DNA of 64,000 bases from Mucilaginibacter inviolabilis (GCF_011089895.1 NZ_JAANAT010000002.1:1-64000), one strand, 5' to 3'; shown: positions 47,001-56,214, numbered from the stretch's first letter. Numbers and translations: made by a program. The notes: a model not told the origin generated them from the letters alone.

Positions 47001-50000
47001 ATTACCCCACCTTTAACTGCTACTACAACTTATTATGCTGAAAGTTCACTGGCTTCTGGTTGCGTAAGCGCGCAGCGTACCCCAGTGATCCTGACTGTTA
47101 CTCAGCCTATCATTATACCAGACGTGGCCGTTAATCCGCCAACACAAACCGTTAACGCGGGTACTTCTGGCAGCTTAACAGCATCATCAACTACTCCGGG
47201 TGCTGTATTTAACTGGTTTACTACTCCAACCGGAGGTACCAGCATATTTACCGGAGCAAACTTTGTAAGCCCTGGCATATTTGCGCAGACTACTTATTAT
47301 GCCGAGTCAAGTATTCCTGCTACCGGAGCCGTTTCAGCTTCAAGAGCATCGGGCGTAATTAATGTAAATCCAATTGGACCTAATCCGGTTCCTTGCGACG
47401 CTGCAATTGATCAGACAAGCTCAGTGAACGGTATCTGTTTACTATGTGGTGTGAGCAATGCCGGTGGTGCGGTTGATAACAATAGCGAAACCTTCTCACA
47501 AATACACGTACCGGTAGGTTTACTGGGAGGATCGGCACAACAAACCTTGCGTTTTGCCAATACCGGCATTGTTGGCGACAGCGTGACTGTAGATCTGGGT
47601 ATACCTGGTTCATTGGCCGACGTTGGCTTGCTTTCACAGATCCAAGTGGCCACCTATAATGGTTCAACCTACAATGGTGACCGTGTTACCGTTGACGGAT
47701 CATTACTGAAAATTACTTTATTGAACGGTACCACCCGTTTCAAATATAAATTTAAAGCCGCGCATACATTTGACCGGGTTGAGATCACCTTTAACTCAGG
47801 CGTGGCCGGCTTGCTTAGCGCAGTGAATGTTTATGATGCTTACCAATCGGTGGCTTCACCAACAATCACCACGGCGAATGTTACTATTTGTGCGGGATCA
47901 CAAGCTACTTTAAGTGCAACCGTACCTGCAAATGTTACCGTAAGATGGTATACTTCGGCAAGCGGCGGTACTGCAGTATTTACTGGTACTACCTTTACCA
48001 CACCGGCATTAACTGCTAATACGACATACTATGCAGAAGCCAGCCGCACCGCTGATGGTTGCGCCCAGGCTATACGCACACCGGCAACTGTAACAGTTAC
48101 TCCGGCTCCTGCCGCTCCAGTTGTTGCTGTGCCAACTTTAACCGTATGTTCTGGTCAGCCGGCAACATTTACCGCACAAGCGGTTGCGGGAGTTACCTTT
48201 AACTGGTACACTACGCCAACCGGCGGTACACCAGTATTTACGGGTCCTGCATTCACAACACCGTTATTAACATCAACAACATCGTATTATGTTGAAGCTA
48301 CGAGCGCTGCCGCTTGCGGTAGTTCAAGCCGTACTCAAGTAACAGCTAATGTAACAGCTACTCCATTGGTGCCTATTGTGTCACAAACACCGGTATCAAC
48401 CTGTTCTGGTTCATCTGCTGTATTATCGGCTACTTCAACTCAGGCTGGAGTTACCTTTAACTGGTATACTACGCCAACCGGTGGCACACCAGTATTTACT
48501 GGTCCGCAGTTTACAACACCTGCATTAACCGCCAGCACTTCTTATTATGTTGAAGCTGCAGCAGGTGGTTGCACCAGTTCAACAAGGGCTAAGGCAGATG
48601 TGATTGTTAATCCTACACCTGTTGCTCCGGTTATCACCTCGAACGTACCGGGCGGACAGATCACTTCTGGCCAAACAGCTACTTTAACAGCTACATCAAC
48701 CACAGCGGGTGCTACCTTTAACTGGTATACATCGGCAACTGGTGGTACGCCAATATTTACCGGAGCTACATTTACTACTCCGCCTTTAACATCAAACACT
48801 ACTTATTACGTAGAGGCTGTATTAACCAGCTCTGGTTGTACCAGTACAACACGTACTGCGGTTACTGTTAAAGTAAATCCGATATTCTCTACCAGTTGCG
48901 ACTTTGCATCGACCCAAACTACGGATGTGAATGGCGGCCTGATTTGCGTTGCCTGCGGTGTAACTGATGAAAATAATTCAGTTGACCAGGATACTACCAA
49001 CTTTAGCCAGCTTCATTTGCCTATCAGCGTATTGGGTTCATATGTGGCTCAAAAACTGATATTTACAGATCCCGGACTTGTTGGTGATACAGTGACCTTG
49101 AAAATAAGCGTTCCTGCAAGTCTGGCTGATGTGAATGTGCTTGGTTCTATACAATTGGCATCCTACAATGGTGCTACTTATAACGGCGATCGTATTACAC
49201 TAAGCAGCAACTTGCTGAAGATTGTAATACTTCCAGGTGCACAGACCGCTATCATCAAATTTGCGCCAAAAGCAGCATTTGACAGGGTAGAAGTTCGTTT
49301 GAACTCAGGTATCGCAACCTTATTAACCACGCTTAATATCTATTACGCAAGCAAACAGGTTGAAGCACCGCAATTGGCTACCAATACTGTAAATATTTGT
49401 GCCGGTGGTACTGCTACATTTACAGTGAGCAACCAACGTGCTGGTGTAACTTACAGATGGTATACTGCGGCAGTAGGTGGCACACTGGTACATACCGGTG
49501 CAACTTACAGCCCAACCAACGTGCTGGCTACTACTACTTATTATGTAGAAAGCAGCCATACCGCAACCTTATGTCCTAACCCTAATAGGGTAGGCGCAAC
49601 GGTTAACGTTACGCCATCGCCTGTGAACCCGGTATTGACCAAGGCTGCATTTGAGATCTGCGCGGGTCAAAGTGTTACCTTCGCAGTAACCAATGCTAAC
49701 GGAGCAACTATTAACTGGTATACATCGCAAACCGGTGGAACCCCTGTATTTACCGGTGCAACCTTTACTGTTTCACCAGTATCAGATATCATTTACTATG
49801 CTGAGGCAGCAAATGGTACTTGTACCAGCCCGGCACGTACAGTAGCTACTGTAAAAGTTGATCAGCTGCCGTCAAAACCAGGTGTACAATCACCAAATGT
49901 GGAGGTTTGCTCTGGCAGCCCGGCTACGCTGGCAGTAACTTCACCACAAGTAGGTGTTGATTACAACTGGTATACTACAGCAACCGGCGGTACATCAGTA

Positions 50001-53000
50001 CATACCGGAGCAACGTTTACTACTCCTGCTATTACGCAGAATATCACTTACTATATTGAAGCTACTAACTCTACTACCAGCTGCGTAAATGGCGGTGGCC
50101 GTACAGCGGTTAATATTACGCCAAACGGATTGCCAATTGCGCCAACATTAAGCGCTACGCAAAGCTCAGTTTGTAACGGTGGTAGTCTTACTATCAGTGT
50201 TACCAATCCGGTTGCAGGTGTTACTTATAACTGGTACACAGCAGCCACCGGCGGTACAGCGGTATTTACCGGAACATCATTTGCCCTTACCAATTTAACA
50301 GCAAATGCAACCTACTACGTTGAGGCTGTAAGTGCAAGCAGCTGTACCAGTACCTCACGTACGCAAACAGATATCACCGTATTGCCGGTACCTCCAACTC
50401 CGGTTATACAAATACCTTCGGGCGGTTTAACTGCTTGTTCTGGATCATCGGCTACTATCAATATATCTAACCCGCAAACAGGTTTGGTTTACAGGTGGTA
50501 CGATGCCCCGGTTAATGGTACGCTGTTATTTACCGGTACACAATTTGTTACCCCGGCTTTAACTGCCACAACTACCTACTATGTTGAGGCGGCAAGTGCA
50601 GGCAACTGTAATTCATCAGCACGTGCACAGGCTACGGTAACGGTTACTCCGCTTCCACCAGATCCGGTAGTAGCCGCTGCTAATCAGCAGGTATGTTTAG
50701 GCAGTACAGCTACATTGTCTATACAAACACCTCAAGCAGGTATTACTTATAACTGGTATGATTCCACTACCAAGAATCACTTACTGTTTACCGGTAATCC
50801 TTATACAACGGGTGCTATCACTGCAACGTCAGATTTCTATGTAGAAGCAGTAAACAGCACAGGTTGCAGCAGCAATGGCCTTGCCTTTGCACAAGTTACG
50901 GTTGTAGCAGCACCTGGTGCACCAGTAATAGCAGGTGGTAACACCGTGCCAACTTGTTCAGGCTCTGCAGCTACGCTGACTGTTTCTAATCCAAGTGTAT
51001 TGCTTACTTACAAGTGGTACAGCTCTGCCACTGGAGGGGTAGCATTGGCAAGCGGGGTAACTTTCACCACACCAGTGTTAACAGCTAATACTTCATATTA
51101 TGCAGAAGCATCAAACAGCATTGGTTGTACATCAGCTACCCGTACTAAAGTTGATGTGGTTATCAATCAATTGCCTAGCGGGCCAACGGTAACCACTCAG
51201 GCAGGTTCATCAACACCAACAGTGTGTGCAGGTGGCTCGGCTGTATTAATTGCAACAAGCACTACACCAGGTGTAACTTTTAACTGGTACAATGTAGCAA
51301 CAGGCGGTACACCGATATTTACCGGAGCTCAATTTACTACACCGGTAATTACAGCAGCTACTACTTATTATGTAGAAGCCGTGAACACCGCTACGGGCTG
51401 TACATCTGGTTCACCACGTACTTCGGTAACTATTACTATTGATAATACCAAAGCGCCTGATCCAACACTTGATCAGACCAGCTTAACTACCTGCCAAAAC
51501 AGTGCAGCTACAATTAAAATAACCAATCCTGTGGCTGGCACAACTTATAGCTGGTATACATCAGCCACCGGCGGAACTTCAATATTTACAGGTTCAGCCT
51601 TTACAACTCCTGTGTTAACAGCTAACACAACCTATTATGTTGAAGCAACAAATGCTCAAAGCTGTAATGCATCAACAAGAATAGCTGCAGCTGTAACGGT
51701 AACGCCTCAGCCATCAACACCAACAGTTTCTGTGCCGAATCCACAGGTATGTTTGGGTAGTATGGCAACGCTTTCTGTAGCATCGCCACAGGCAGGTATT
51801 ACTTATAACTGGTATACCGATGCCGCCAGAACTAACCTGGTATTTACAGGAGCAAGCTTCCCGATAGGAGCTGTTAACGCCAATGCTACTTATTATGTAG
51901 AAGCAGCAAGCGGATCATGCTCAAGCACGGGTGTGGCTACTGTACAGGTAACTGCGGTTCCGGCACCTGGAGCGCCGGTAATAGCTGGCGGTAATTCAGT
52001 AAATGATTGCGCCGGAGGGTCGGTAACGTTAACTATCTCTAATCCGCAAACAGGTTTTACCTATAACTGGTATAGCTCAGCTAGCGGCGGTACTGCATTA
52101 GCAAGCGGCACAAGCTTTACTACGCCTACGCTTACTACCAATACCATTTACTTTGCCGAGGCGGTAAATAATACAGGTTGCCCATCTGCTTCACGTACAA
52201 GTGTTACTGTAACGGTAACATCTGCGCCAATAGCGCCGCAGGCAAGCGCTCAGGGTACATCTGTATGTCCTGGAACAAGCACTACTATATCAGCCACAAG
52301 CGCCACGCCAGGTGCTACTATAAAATGGTATGCAGCTAATACAGGCGGTGCGGCACTATTTACCGGCACCGACTTTACTACTCCGGTACTAACAGCAAAT
52401 ACTACTTATTATGCTGAAGCGGAAGTTGCAGGCGGTTGCGTGTCAATCACCAGGACACCGGTAACAGTTACTATACTTACTCCGCTGGCTGCACCGGTAG
52501 TTACCGTGAGTTCAAGTACTACAGAAACCATCACCTTTACATGGGGTGCGGTTACCGGAGCAACCGGTTACCAGATAAGTTTAGATAACGGACAGCACTT
52601 TGTTGCGCCAAGCTCGGGCGCTGCCGGCTTAAGCCATACAGTAAGCGGATTACAACCAGGAGCATCGGCTACTATTATTGTACGTGCCACCGGAAACTCT
52701 GCGTGCCAGTTGAGTGCTAACTCAGCCGCGGTTACCGGAACTACAAACAATCCATTTGGTAATGGAATATTTGTACCGAATGCATTTACTCCAAATGGTG
52801 ATGGAAATAACGACATACTGTACGTTTATGGAACTGCCATCAACACTTTATCATTATCAATTTATGATCAATGGGGTGAGCTGCAATTCAAATCAACTAA
52901 TAAAGCAAGCGGATGGGATGGTACCTATAAAGGTAACAAGCAGCCGGTAGGTGTATATGTTTACTATGTTGAGGCTACCTTGAATGATGGTCAGGTAATC

Positions 53001-53033
53001 AAGAAAAAGGGTACAGTTACGCTATTAAGATAA
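41052..53033 (+). CDS. Giant T9SS-secreted modular protein with Ig-like repeats
   Basis: A 3993-residue protein. Signal peptide 1-27 (ending IFGQ); seven related modules of about 160 residues (L1 27-180, L2 181-345, L3 692-850, L4 1106-1265, L5 1604-1760, L6 2112-2270, L7 2614-2770), six of them with C-(L/V)-x-C near the start; about 31 Ig-like units of about 85 residues, most with 'W(Y/F)-x(2-3)-A-TGGT-(x)-FTG ... TPALTANTTYY-EA'; a fibronectin-III-like domain (about 3813-3905); and a type B T9SS sorting domain (about 3906-3993; 'FVPNAFTPNGDGNND', 'YDQWGE', 'PVGVYVYYVEA', ending 'GTVTLLR'). The type B domain implies export by T9SS and attachment via a SprF partner, encoded 78 bases downstream. 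It is likely a surface adhesin or glycan-binding fibre. Confidence 0.85.
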   Translation: MRTFTFYCRYIIVLCLLLCATSQIFGQRHFATTQQSGATGLLCLGCVVNNQGNAIDANLQTFSTLNVPVGLLASTYQELIFPTTVPANTQLTIKLGTGDNLLDVTLLGGVTITPYNGSVAGTPVTAPTLASVASNNNQLELIYAPTQAYDRVRVTLSGGLLGALSSIYLYDAFYTTPGPPVCNTTYDELHGISSALLGLGLNVGGVVNPQNAIDGNLNTASTLNAGVGALGAFAQQTLVFQSASTVGDSVKLTLTIPKSLLDVGLLSSISISTFNGNTDNNDTQFLSASLLTIRLLDFANNRQRLTVSYVPPKVFDRVQLRLGGVANVLSTLDLNEGEIDIPQPIIKVNNVAVTTAQLCAGSTVTLNATANLAGTTFSWFTQPTGGTAVFTGASFTTPALTNNITYYVSATRPGCATASTRTAVTINVNQIPAAPVVANANTTVCPGSTAIFAATPVTGVTINWYAAATGGTPLFTGNTFTSPALTATTSYYAEAVSGGTCVSTTRTKVTATISPLPAAPTLTAPNVTICDGDVAVLAIASPVAGQTYNWYAAATGGTPLFTGTNFTSPALSANTTYYAEAVNAAGCVSGTRAVATVTVSPKPAAPVLAVNNSTIVAGQTATITVSNAQTGITYNWYTSAAAATPVFTGNPYTTPALFSTTTYYVAAANAAGCESVTRTPITITVTINNNSPCTFANQQSTSINGLCLLCVINNGALAADADTTTASTITVPVGLLGGSASQTLIFPNPGFAGDTIKLALQTPGGLADVSLLGGITVAVYNGTTQVASYPLNNSLLTLRLLSGSGKYAAYIPAVGNYDRIVVTLNSGAATLLTSLQIYYAVQQYPTPKFNPTAPEICKGSPATLNITSPAPANGTFSWFTTPTGGTAVHTGTSYTTPALTANTTYYVEYSRGGSCVSPTRAPVQIIVDDTPVKPVVTPSSATILAGQTATFKATVVNGATIKWYTSATGGTPVFTGSTFTTPVLNANTTYYAEASLGSCVSPDRTVVPVTVTPIVIPDVSVNPPTQSVNIGTSGTITASSTTPGTVFNWYTTPTGGTPIFTGPTFVTPAVFANTTYYAEAVVTATGAVSATRAAGVVNIIPVGTDPVACDAATAQTNSANGLCLLCGISNAGGAIDNDRNTFSQIHVPIGLLGGSAQQTLQFAHPGIAGDSIIVELGIPGSLADVGVLSQIQIGTYNGATFNNDFFSVNGSLLNVTLLNGTSRFRVAFKAGAAFDRVEIQFNSGVAGLLNAVNVYDAYQSVASPTIGTANVSTCQGTSATLTATNVPANVTIKWYTAASGGTPVFTGANFVTPVLNATTTYYAEASRTVDGCAQGNRTPATVTIVPAPAAPVANATTVAVCSGQPAIFTVQAVNGVTFSWYATATGGTPLFTGTQFTSPALTANTSYYVQANAGSCGSSARTQVTANVVTTPTVPTVITPVQICSGSSAVLTASSTQAGVTFNWYTTATGGTPVASGSSFTTPALTANTSYYVEAASTGGCTSSTRAKADVSVNPTPVAPTITAPGQVTSGQSVTLAVTSPVAGVTYKWYASATGGTPIFTGTSFTTPALTSNTTYYVEASSAAGCISATRTSVDVIVNPIFSTSCDFASTQTFDVNGGLLCVGCAVNNPNNSVDQDTTNFSQLSVPIGLVGSNVSQKLIFSDAGVVGDTVTVKISVPASLATVGVLNQLQIASFNGATYNNDRVTLSSSLLKITLLNGNQTALVKFAPQSAFDRVEIRFNGALASLFNTLNIYYATKQVEVPRLAANAVSLCAGSTATFTVNNARAGVQYKWYTSATGGTLVHTGSTFTTTALTATTTYYVESSRVSSSCANPNRVAATANVTPAPVNPVLAQASVPVCSNSSAVLTVSPTQAGVVYNWYAAATGGTPLFTGAQFTTPVLTANTSYYVEASANGCVSPARTKADVTVNPVPVAPTVAVSPAGGQVTTGSSATLTASSTTVGAIFKWYTTATGGTPVFTGSVFITPPLTATTTYYAESSLASGCVSAQRTPVILTVTQPIIIPDVAVNPPTQTVNAGTSGSLTASSTTPGAVFNWFTTPTGGTSIFTGANFVSPGIFAQTTYYAESSIPATGAVSASRASGVINVNPIGPNPVPCDAAIDQTSSVNGICLLCGVSNAGGAVDNNSETFSQIHVPVGLLGGSAQQTLRFANTGIVGDSVTVDLGIPGSLADVGLLSQIQVATYNGSTYNGDRVTVDGSLLKITLLNGTTRFKYKFKAAHTFDRVEITFNSGVAGLLSAVNVYDAYQSVASPTITTANVTICAGSQATLSATVPANVTVRWYTSASGGTAVFTGTTFTTPALTANTTYYAEASRTADGCAQAIRTPATVTVTPAPAAPVVAVPTLTVCSGQPATFTAQAVAGVTFNWYTTPTGGTPVFTGPAFTTPLLTSTTSYYVEATSAAACGSSSRTQVTANVTATPLVPIVSQTPVSTCSGSSAVLSATSTQAGVTFNWYTTPTGGTPVFTGPQFTTPALTASTSYYVEAAAGGCTSSTRAKADVIVNPTPVAPVITSNVPGGQITSGQTATLTATSTTAGATFNWYTSATGGTPIFTGATFTTPPLTSNTTYYVEAVLTSSGCTSTTRTAVTVKVNPIFSTSCDFASTQTTDVNGGLICVACGVTDENNSVDQDTTNFSQLHLPISVLGSYVAQKLIFTDPGLVGDTVTLKISVPASLADVNVLGSIQLASYNGATYNGDRITLSSNLLKIVILPGAQTAIIKFAPKAAFDRVEVRLNSGIATLLTTLNIYYASKQVEAPQLATNTVNICAGGTATFTVSNQRAGVTYRWYTAAVGGTLVHTGATYSPTNVLATTTYYVESSHTATLCPNPNRVGATVNVTPSPVNPVLTKAAFEICAGQSVTFAVTNANGATINWYTSQTGGTPVFTGATFTVSPVSDIIYYAEAANGTCTSPARTVATVKVDQLPSKPGVQSPNVEVCSGSPATLAVTSPQVGVDYNWYTTATGGTSVHTGATFTTPAITQNITYYIEATNSTTSCVNGGGRTAVNITPNGLPIAPTLSATQSSVCNGGSLTISVTNPVAGVTYNWYTAATGGTAVFTGTSFALTNLTANATYYVEAVSASSCTSTSRTQTDITVLPVPPTPVIQIPSGGLTACSGSSATINISNPQTGLVYRWYDAPVNGTLLFTGTQFVTPALTATTTYYVEAASAGNCNSSARAQATVTVTPLPPDPVVAAANQQVCLGSTATLSIQTPQAGITYNWYDSTTKNHLLFTGNPYTTGAITATSDFYVEAVNSTGCSSNGLAFAQVTVVAAPGAPVIAGGNTVPTCSGSAATLTVSNPSVLLTYKWYSSATGGVALASGVTFTTPVLTANTSYYAEASNSIGCTSATRTKVDVVINQLPSGPTVTTQAGSSTPTVCAGGSAVLIATSTTPGVTFNWYNVATGGTPIFTGAQFTTPVITAATTYYVEAVNTATGCTSGSPRTSVTITIDNTKAPDPTLDQTSLTTCQNSAATIKITNPVAGTTYSWYTSATGGTSIFTGSAFTTPVLTANTTYYVEATNAQSCNASTRIAAAVTVTPQPSTPTVSVPNPQVCLGSMATLSVASPQAGITYNWYTDAARTNLVFTGASFPIGAVNANATYYVEAASGSCSSTGVATVQVTAVPAPGAPVIAGGNSVNDCAGGSVTLTISNPQTGFTYNWYSSASGGTALASGTSFTTPTLTTNTIYFAEAVNNTGCPSASRTSVTVTVTSAPIAPQASAQGTSVCPGTSTTISATSATPGATIKWYAANTGGAALFTGTDFTTPVLTANTTYYAEAEVAGGCVSITRTPVTVTILTPLAAPVVTVSSSTTETITFTWGAVTGATGYQISLDNGQHFVAPSSGAAGLSHTVSGLQPGASATIIVRATGNSACQLSANSAAVTGTTNNPFGNGIFVPNAFTPNGDGNNDILYVYGTAINTLSLSIYDQWGELQFKSTNKASGWDGTYKGNKQPVGVYVYYVEATLNDGQVIKKKGTVTLLR

Positions 53034-53044
53034 GGCCTGTTTAT

Positions 53045-53079
53045 GTACGGTATCATGTAATAACTACATGATACCGTAC
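53045..53079 (+). terminator. Hairpin between giant gene and PorP/SprF gene
   Basis: GTACGGTATCATGTA and TACATGATACCGTAC form a perfect 15-bp stem around a 5-base loop (ATAAC), 11 bases after the giant gene. Only a weak TT follows. It may attenuate transcription into the PorP/SprF gene or stabilise the long mRNA. Confidence 0.6.
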
Positions 53080-53111
53080 TTCATGACCGCATCACAATTA
53101 ATAAAACTACT

Positions 53112-54113
53112 ATGAAAAAAAGAGTTATAGTTATCATGGCAATACTGCTTCAGATTGGAGCAATAAGTCAATTAAAGGCGCAGATCGATCCGCATTTTTC
53201 GCAATATTACGCCTATCCTTTGTATCTGAACCCGGCATTAACCGGTGTGATCAACGGTGATGTGCGTGTCAACGCGAATTTTAAAAATCAATACGCAACA
53301 ATCAACAATGCGTATCAAACGGGTGCCTTGTCTGTTGATTTCAGGCCAACTGATAAAGTGGGGGTAGGTTTTAATGTGATTAACCAGGCAGCAGGTGATG
53401 TAGGATATAACTACTTTGCCGCTTACGGGTCTTTTGGTTATGCCATAGCCGTATCAAACGATGGCTATAAAAAAGTAAGCTTTGGTGTACAGGCGGGTAT
53501 CATTAACCGCAGTTTCGACCCCAACAAAGCCCAGTTTGGTAGCCAGTTTAATCCAAACAGCGGTTTTGATCCCACATTGCCCAGTAACGAAAACTTTTTG
53601 AATACCAATGCTACCATCTTTGACGCAGGCGCCGGTGTTTTCTATTATGATGGCGATCCTCTGCATAATGCCAACCTTTTTGGTGGTGTAAGTGTATCAC
53701 ACCTTGCGCGTTCAAAAGATCCGTTTGCCGTTGATGGTACCAGTCTTAAGTTACCTATACGTTATACCGTGCATGCAGGTGTACGTATAAAAGCGTCAGA
53801 TTATTTTGATATTATCCCGCATGCTATTTATATCAGGCAACAAAAAGCCGAAGAGAAAGCCGTAGGCGCTTATTCAGAATTAAAACTACAGGATGATAAA
53901 GGTTTAATATTGGGCGGTATGTATCGTTTTAAGGATGCGGCTATTGCTAACGTCGGATACCATGTTAACAGCCTCATCATAGGTGCAAGTTATGATTTCA
54001 ATACATCATCGCTTACCCGGGCCACATCTGGCAACGGAGGTATTGAGTTATCGGTAAGTTATGTATTTCGCAAACGCATCCAGGAACCGGAAGCAATTTG
54101 CCCAAGGCTTTAA
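53112..54113 (+). CDS. PorP/SprF family T9SS outer-membrane protein
   Basis: A 333-residue protein with a signal peptide (about 1-23, ending LKAQ). 'DPHFSQYYAYPLYLNPALTG' (about 26-45) is the N-terminal hallmark of PorP/SprF proteins; the rest is a small barrel with repeated 'GVGFNVINQAAGDVGYNYF' and 'GGMYRF' type strands. In the type IX system, SprF-like proteins act as dedicated partners for substrates with type B sorting domains. Its gene lies directly after such a substrate gene and before a PorE-like gene. Confidence 0.92.
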   Translation: MKKRVIVIMAILLQIGAISQLKAQIDPHFSQYYAYPLYLNPALTGVINGDVRVNANFKNQYATINNAYQTGALSVDFRPTDKVGVGFNVINQAAGDVGYNYFAAYGSFGYAIAVSNDGYKKVSFGVQAGIINRSFDPNKAQFGSQFNPNSGFDPTLPSNENFLNTNATIFDAGAGVFYYDGDPLHNANLFGGVSVSHLARSKDPFAVDGTSLKLPIRYTVHAGVRIKASDYFDIIPHAIYIRQQKAEEKAVGAYSELKLQDDKGLILGGMYRFKDAAIANVGYHVNSLIIGASYDFNTSSLTRATSGNGGIELSVSYVFRKRIQEPEAICPRL

Positions 54114-54124
54114 ACTTTATCAAC

Positions 54125-56119
54125 ATGAAGAAAATAATTTTTACTTTACTTATACTGCTTGTGTTTAAAGGGGTTAATGCCCAATATAGTAAAGAAAATC
54201 CGAGGGTTTATGGCGACAAGGCATTTAACAATAAGGATTACTATGAGGCTGCTTTCTATTACAAAAGAGCTGCCGAAGGGTTGAGCCTTACCTTGCTGCA
54301 GGCTATTCCCTATCATGCCGGCGAAAAAACCAGCAAAAAGCCTACAAAACAAGGTGATCAGGCCTACATATCCTATCAGTTAGCGGAGTCATACCGTTTG
54401 TATGAAAATTATGTGGAGGCCGAAGGCTGGTATTATAAAGTAATCAGTGCCAACTATGAAAAAGAATATCCATTGGCCCGCCTTTGGTATGGCGTGTGTT
54501 TAAGGGCTACTCAGCACTTTGACGATGCCATAAAACAACTGGAACAATTTAAGGCCAATTACAATGGCGAAAGCAAGTACAAGGATATTGCTACCAAAGA
54601 GATCAAAAATTGTCATTTTGCGAAAGATCAATATCAGTATCCATTATTGGTGGAGGTAGCTAAGTTGAAAGATCCTTACTCATCAGATGGTTCTGATTAC
54701 TCGTTGGTACAACGTGATGGGAACAACTATTTTACTTCATCCAGGTTTGCTAAGGATGAGAAAAAACACCTGAACCGTGTATATCAGCTTGATAAATCAA
54801 AACCTGGTTTACCTGTGGCGATCAGTTTCAAAGATCCGGAAAGCAAAAAAGAAGTAGAATACGGAACCCCTTCGTTTAATGAAAATGGAAAGAGGATGTA
54901 TTTTACCCGCTGGTACAAAGATGGCAGCAAAACCATACACGCTATTTATTATTGCGATAAGGTGGATAATGAATGGTCGGCACCAAAAAAAATGAATAGT
55001 AATGTAAATGTGGATGGGTTTAACTCCATACAGCCATTTGTTACTTCTGATGGTTTACGTATGTTCTTTTCTTCTAATAAGCCAGGTGGCCAGGGTGGCG
55101 ACGATATTTGGGTGGCTTACCTTAATTTTAATGGCGATGCGGTAAATTCAACTAACCTGGGTAGTGTGATCAATACCGCGTTTGATGAAGAGGCTCCTTA
55201 CTATGATCTGCCCAATAAAAGATTGGTATATAGCTCAAAAGGATTTATAGGTCTGGGTGGTTTTGACTTTTTCGAAAGCCAAAGCACATTAGATAAGTGG
55301 AGCGAACCCAAGAACCTGGGCTATCCCATTAATTCGGCCAAAGACGATTTATATTTCCTGCCGGATCATGATGATGCCACCAAGTTTTATATCAGCTCTG
55401 ACCGTGAATCGGACTGCTGCCTGGCTATTTTCTCGGCAGTAAATAAAAAGTATGTGTTATCGGGTATTATTACTGATTGCGACACTCATAAACCGTTAGA
55501 AGGCGTTAAAGTGAGCTTTATCGACTCGTTAACAAAAGATACCATTAAACAAATGGTGGTTAATAAAACAGGACGATATGCATTTGACGTAACCGATAAA
55601 CGCCCTCATAGCCTCCGATTGGAGAAAGGCTGTTATTTTGCTAAAAATATTCCTGCACCGGCCTCGGGCACCATGCGTAATGATACCTTATACAGTCCGG
55701 AAATCTGCTTACAGGCCTTTACACCGGATAAGCCTATTGTCATCAAAAATGTGTTGTACGACTTTAACAAAGCCACATTAAGACCTGCCTCAAAACTTGT
55801 TTTGGATACACTGGTAATTGTGCTGAAGGATAACCCAACTATAAAGGTTGAATTAAGTGCGCATACCGACTCTATAGGTTCAAATAAGTATAACGATAAG
55901 CTATCACAGGCCAGGGCTCAATCCTGTGTTACATATATCATATCACAAGGTATCGAAGCGACACGTATATACGCTAAAGGTTATGGCAAAAGAAAACCTG
56001 TGGCACCAAACTCACTTCCAAACGGAAAAGATAACCCTGCTGGTCGCCAGTTAAACAGGCGTACTGAGTTTAAAGTATTAAAAGACCCGAATGCACCTGG
56101 AAGTAATCCTTGTAAATAA
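54125..56119 (+). CDS. PorE-like OmpA family protein
   Basis: A 664-residue protein. The ATG at 54125 starts a signal peptide (ending VNAQ); an ATG at 54098 would overlap the SprF gene. Domains: TPR-like helices (about 25-165, 'AFNNKDYYEAAFYYKRA', 'RLYENYVEAEGWYYKV'), a PD40-type beta-propeller (about 175-440, 'YFTRWYKDGSKTIHAIYYCD', 'LRMFFSSNKPGGQGGDD'), a carboxypeptidase regulatory-like fold (about 445-530), and an OmpA-C peptidoglycan-binding domain (about 540-655, 'SAHTDSIGSNKYNDKLSQARA'). This order matches PorE, which links the type IX apparatus to peptidoglycan. It is probably a paralogue dedicated to the giant protein. Confidence 0.88.
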   Translation: MKKIIFTLLILLVFKGVNAQYSKENPRVYGDKAFNNKDYYEAAFYYKRAAEGLSLTLLQAIPYHAGEKTSKKPTKQGDQAYISYQLAESYRLYENYVEAEGWYYKVISANYEKEYPLARLWYGVCLRATQHFDDAIKQLEQFKANYNGESKYKDIATKEIKNCHFAKDQYQYPLLVEVAKLKDPYSSDGSDYSLVQRDGNNYFTSSRFAKDEKKHLNRVYQLDKSKPGLPVAISFKDPESKKEVEYGTPSFNENGKRMYFTRWYKDGSKTIHAIYYCDKVDNEWSAPKKMNSNVNVDGFNSIQPFVTSDGLRMFFSSNKPGGQGGDDIWVAYLNFNGDAVNSTNLGSVINTAFDEEAPYYDLPNKRLVYSSKGFIGLGGFDFFESQSTLDKWSEPKNLGYPINSAKDDLYFLPDHDDATKFYISSDRESDCCLAIFSAVNKKYVLSGIITDCDTHKPLEGVKVSFIDSLTKDTIKQMVVNKTGRYAFDVTDKRPHSLRLEKGCYFAKNIPAPASGTMRNDTLYSPEICLQAFTPDKPIVIKNVLYDFNKATLRPASKLVLDTLVIVLKDNPTIKVELSAHTDSIGSNKYNDKLSQARAQSCVTYIISQGIEATRIYAKGYGKRKPVAPNSLPNGKDNPAGRQLNRRTEFKVLKDPNAPGSNPCK

Positions 56120-56214
56120 GAACTGTGCAATGGCCCCCTGCTTGCCATGTATAATTTAAGGTTGATTAGAGAGTGAATAAAATAGTGTAAAGTAAAGATT
56201 TAACAAAGGGGTTT

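Noticed and set aside
41052..53033. Tandem repeats considered as a CRISPR array or non-coding satellite
   Set aside because: The repeats are in one open frame, about 255 bases long, vary in codon use, and encode Ig-like domains; there are no short identical repeats with unique spacers.
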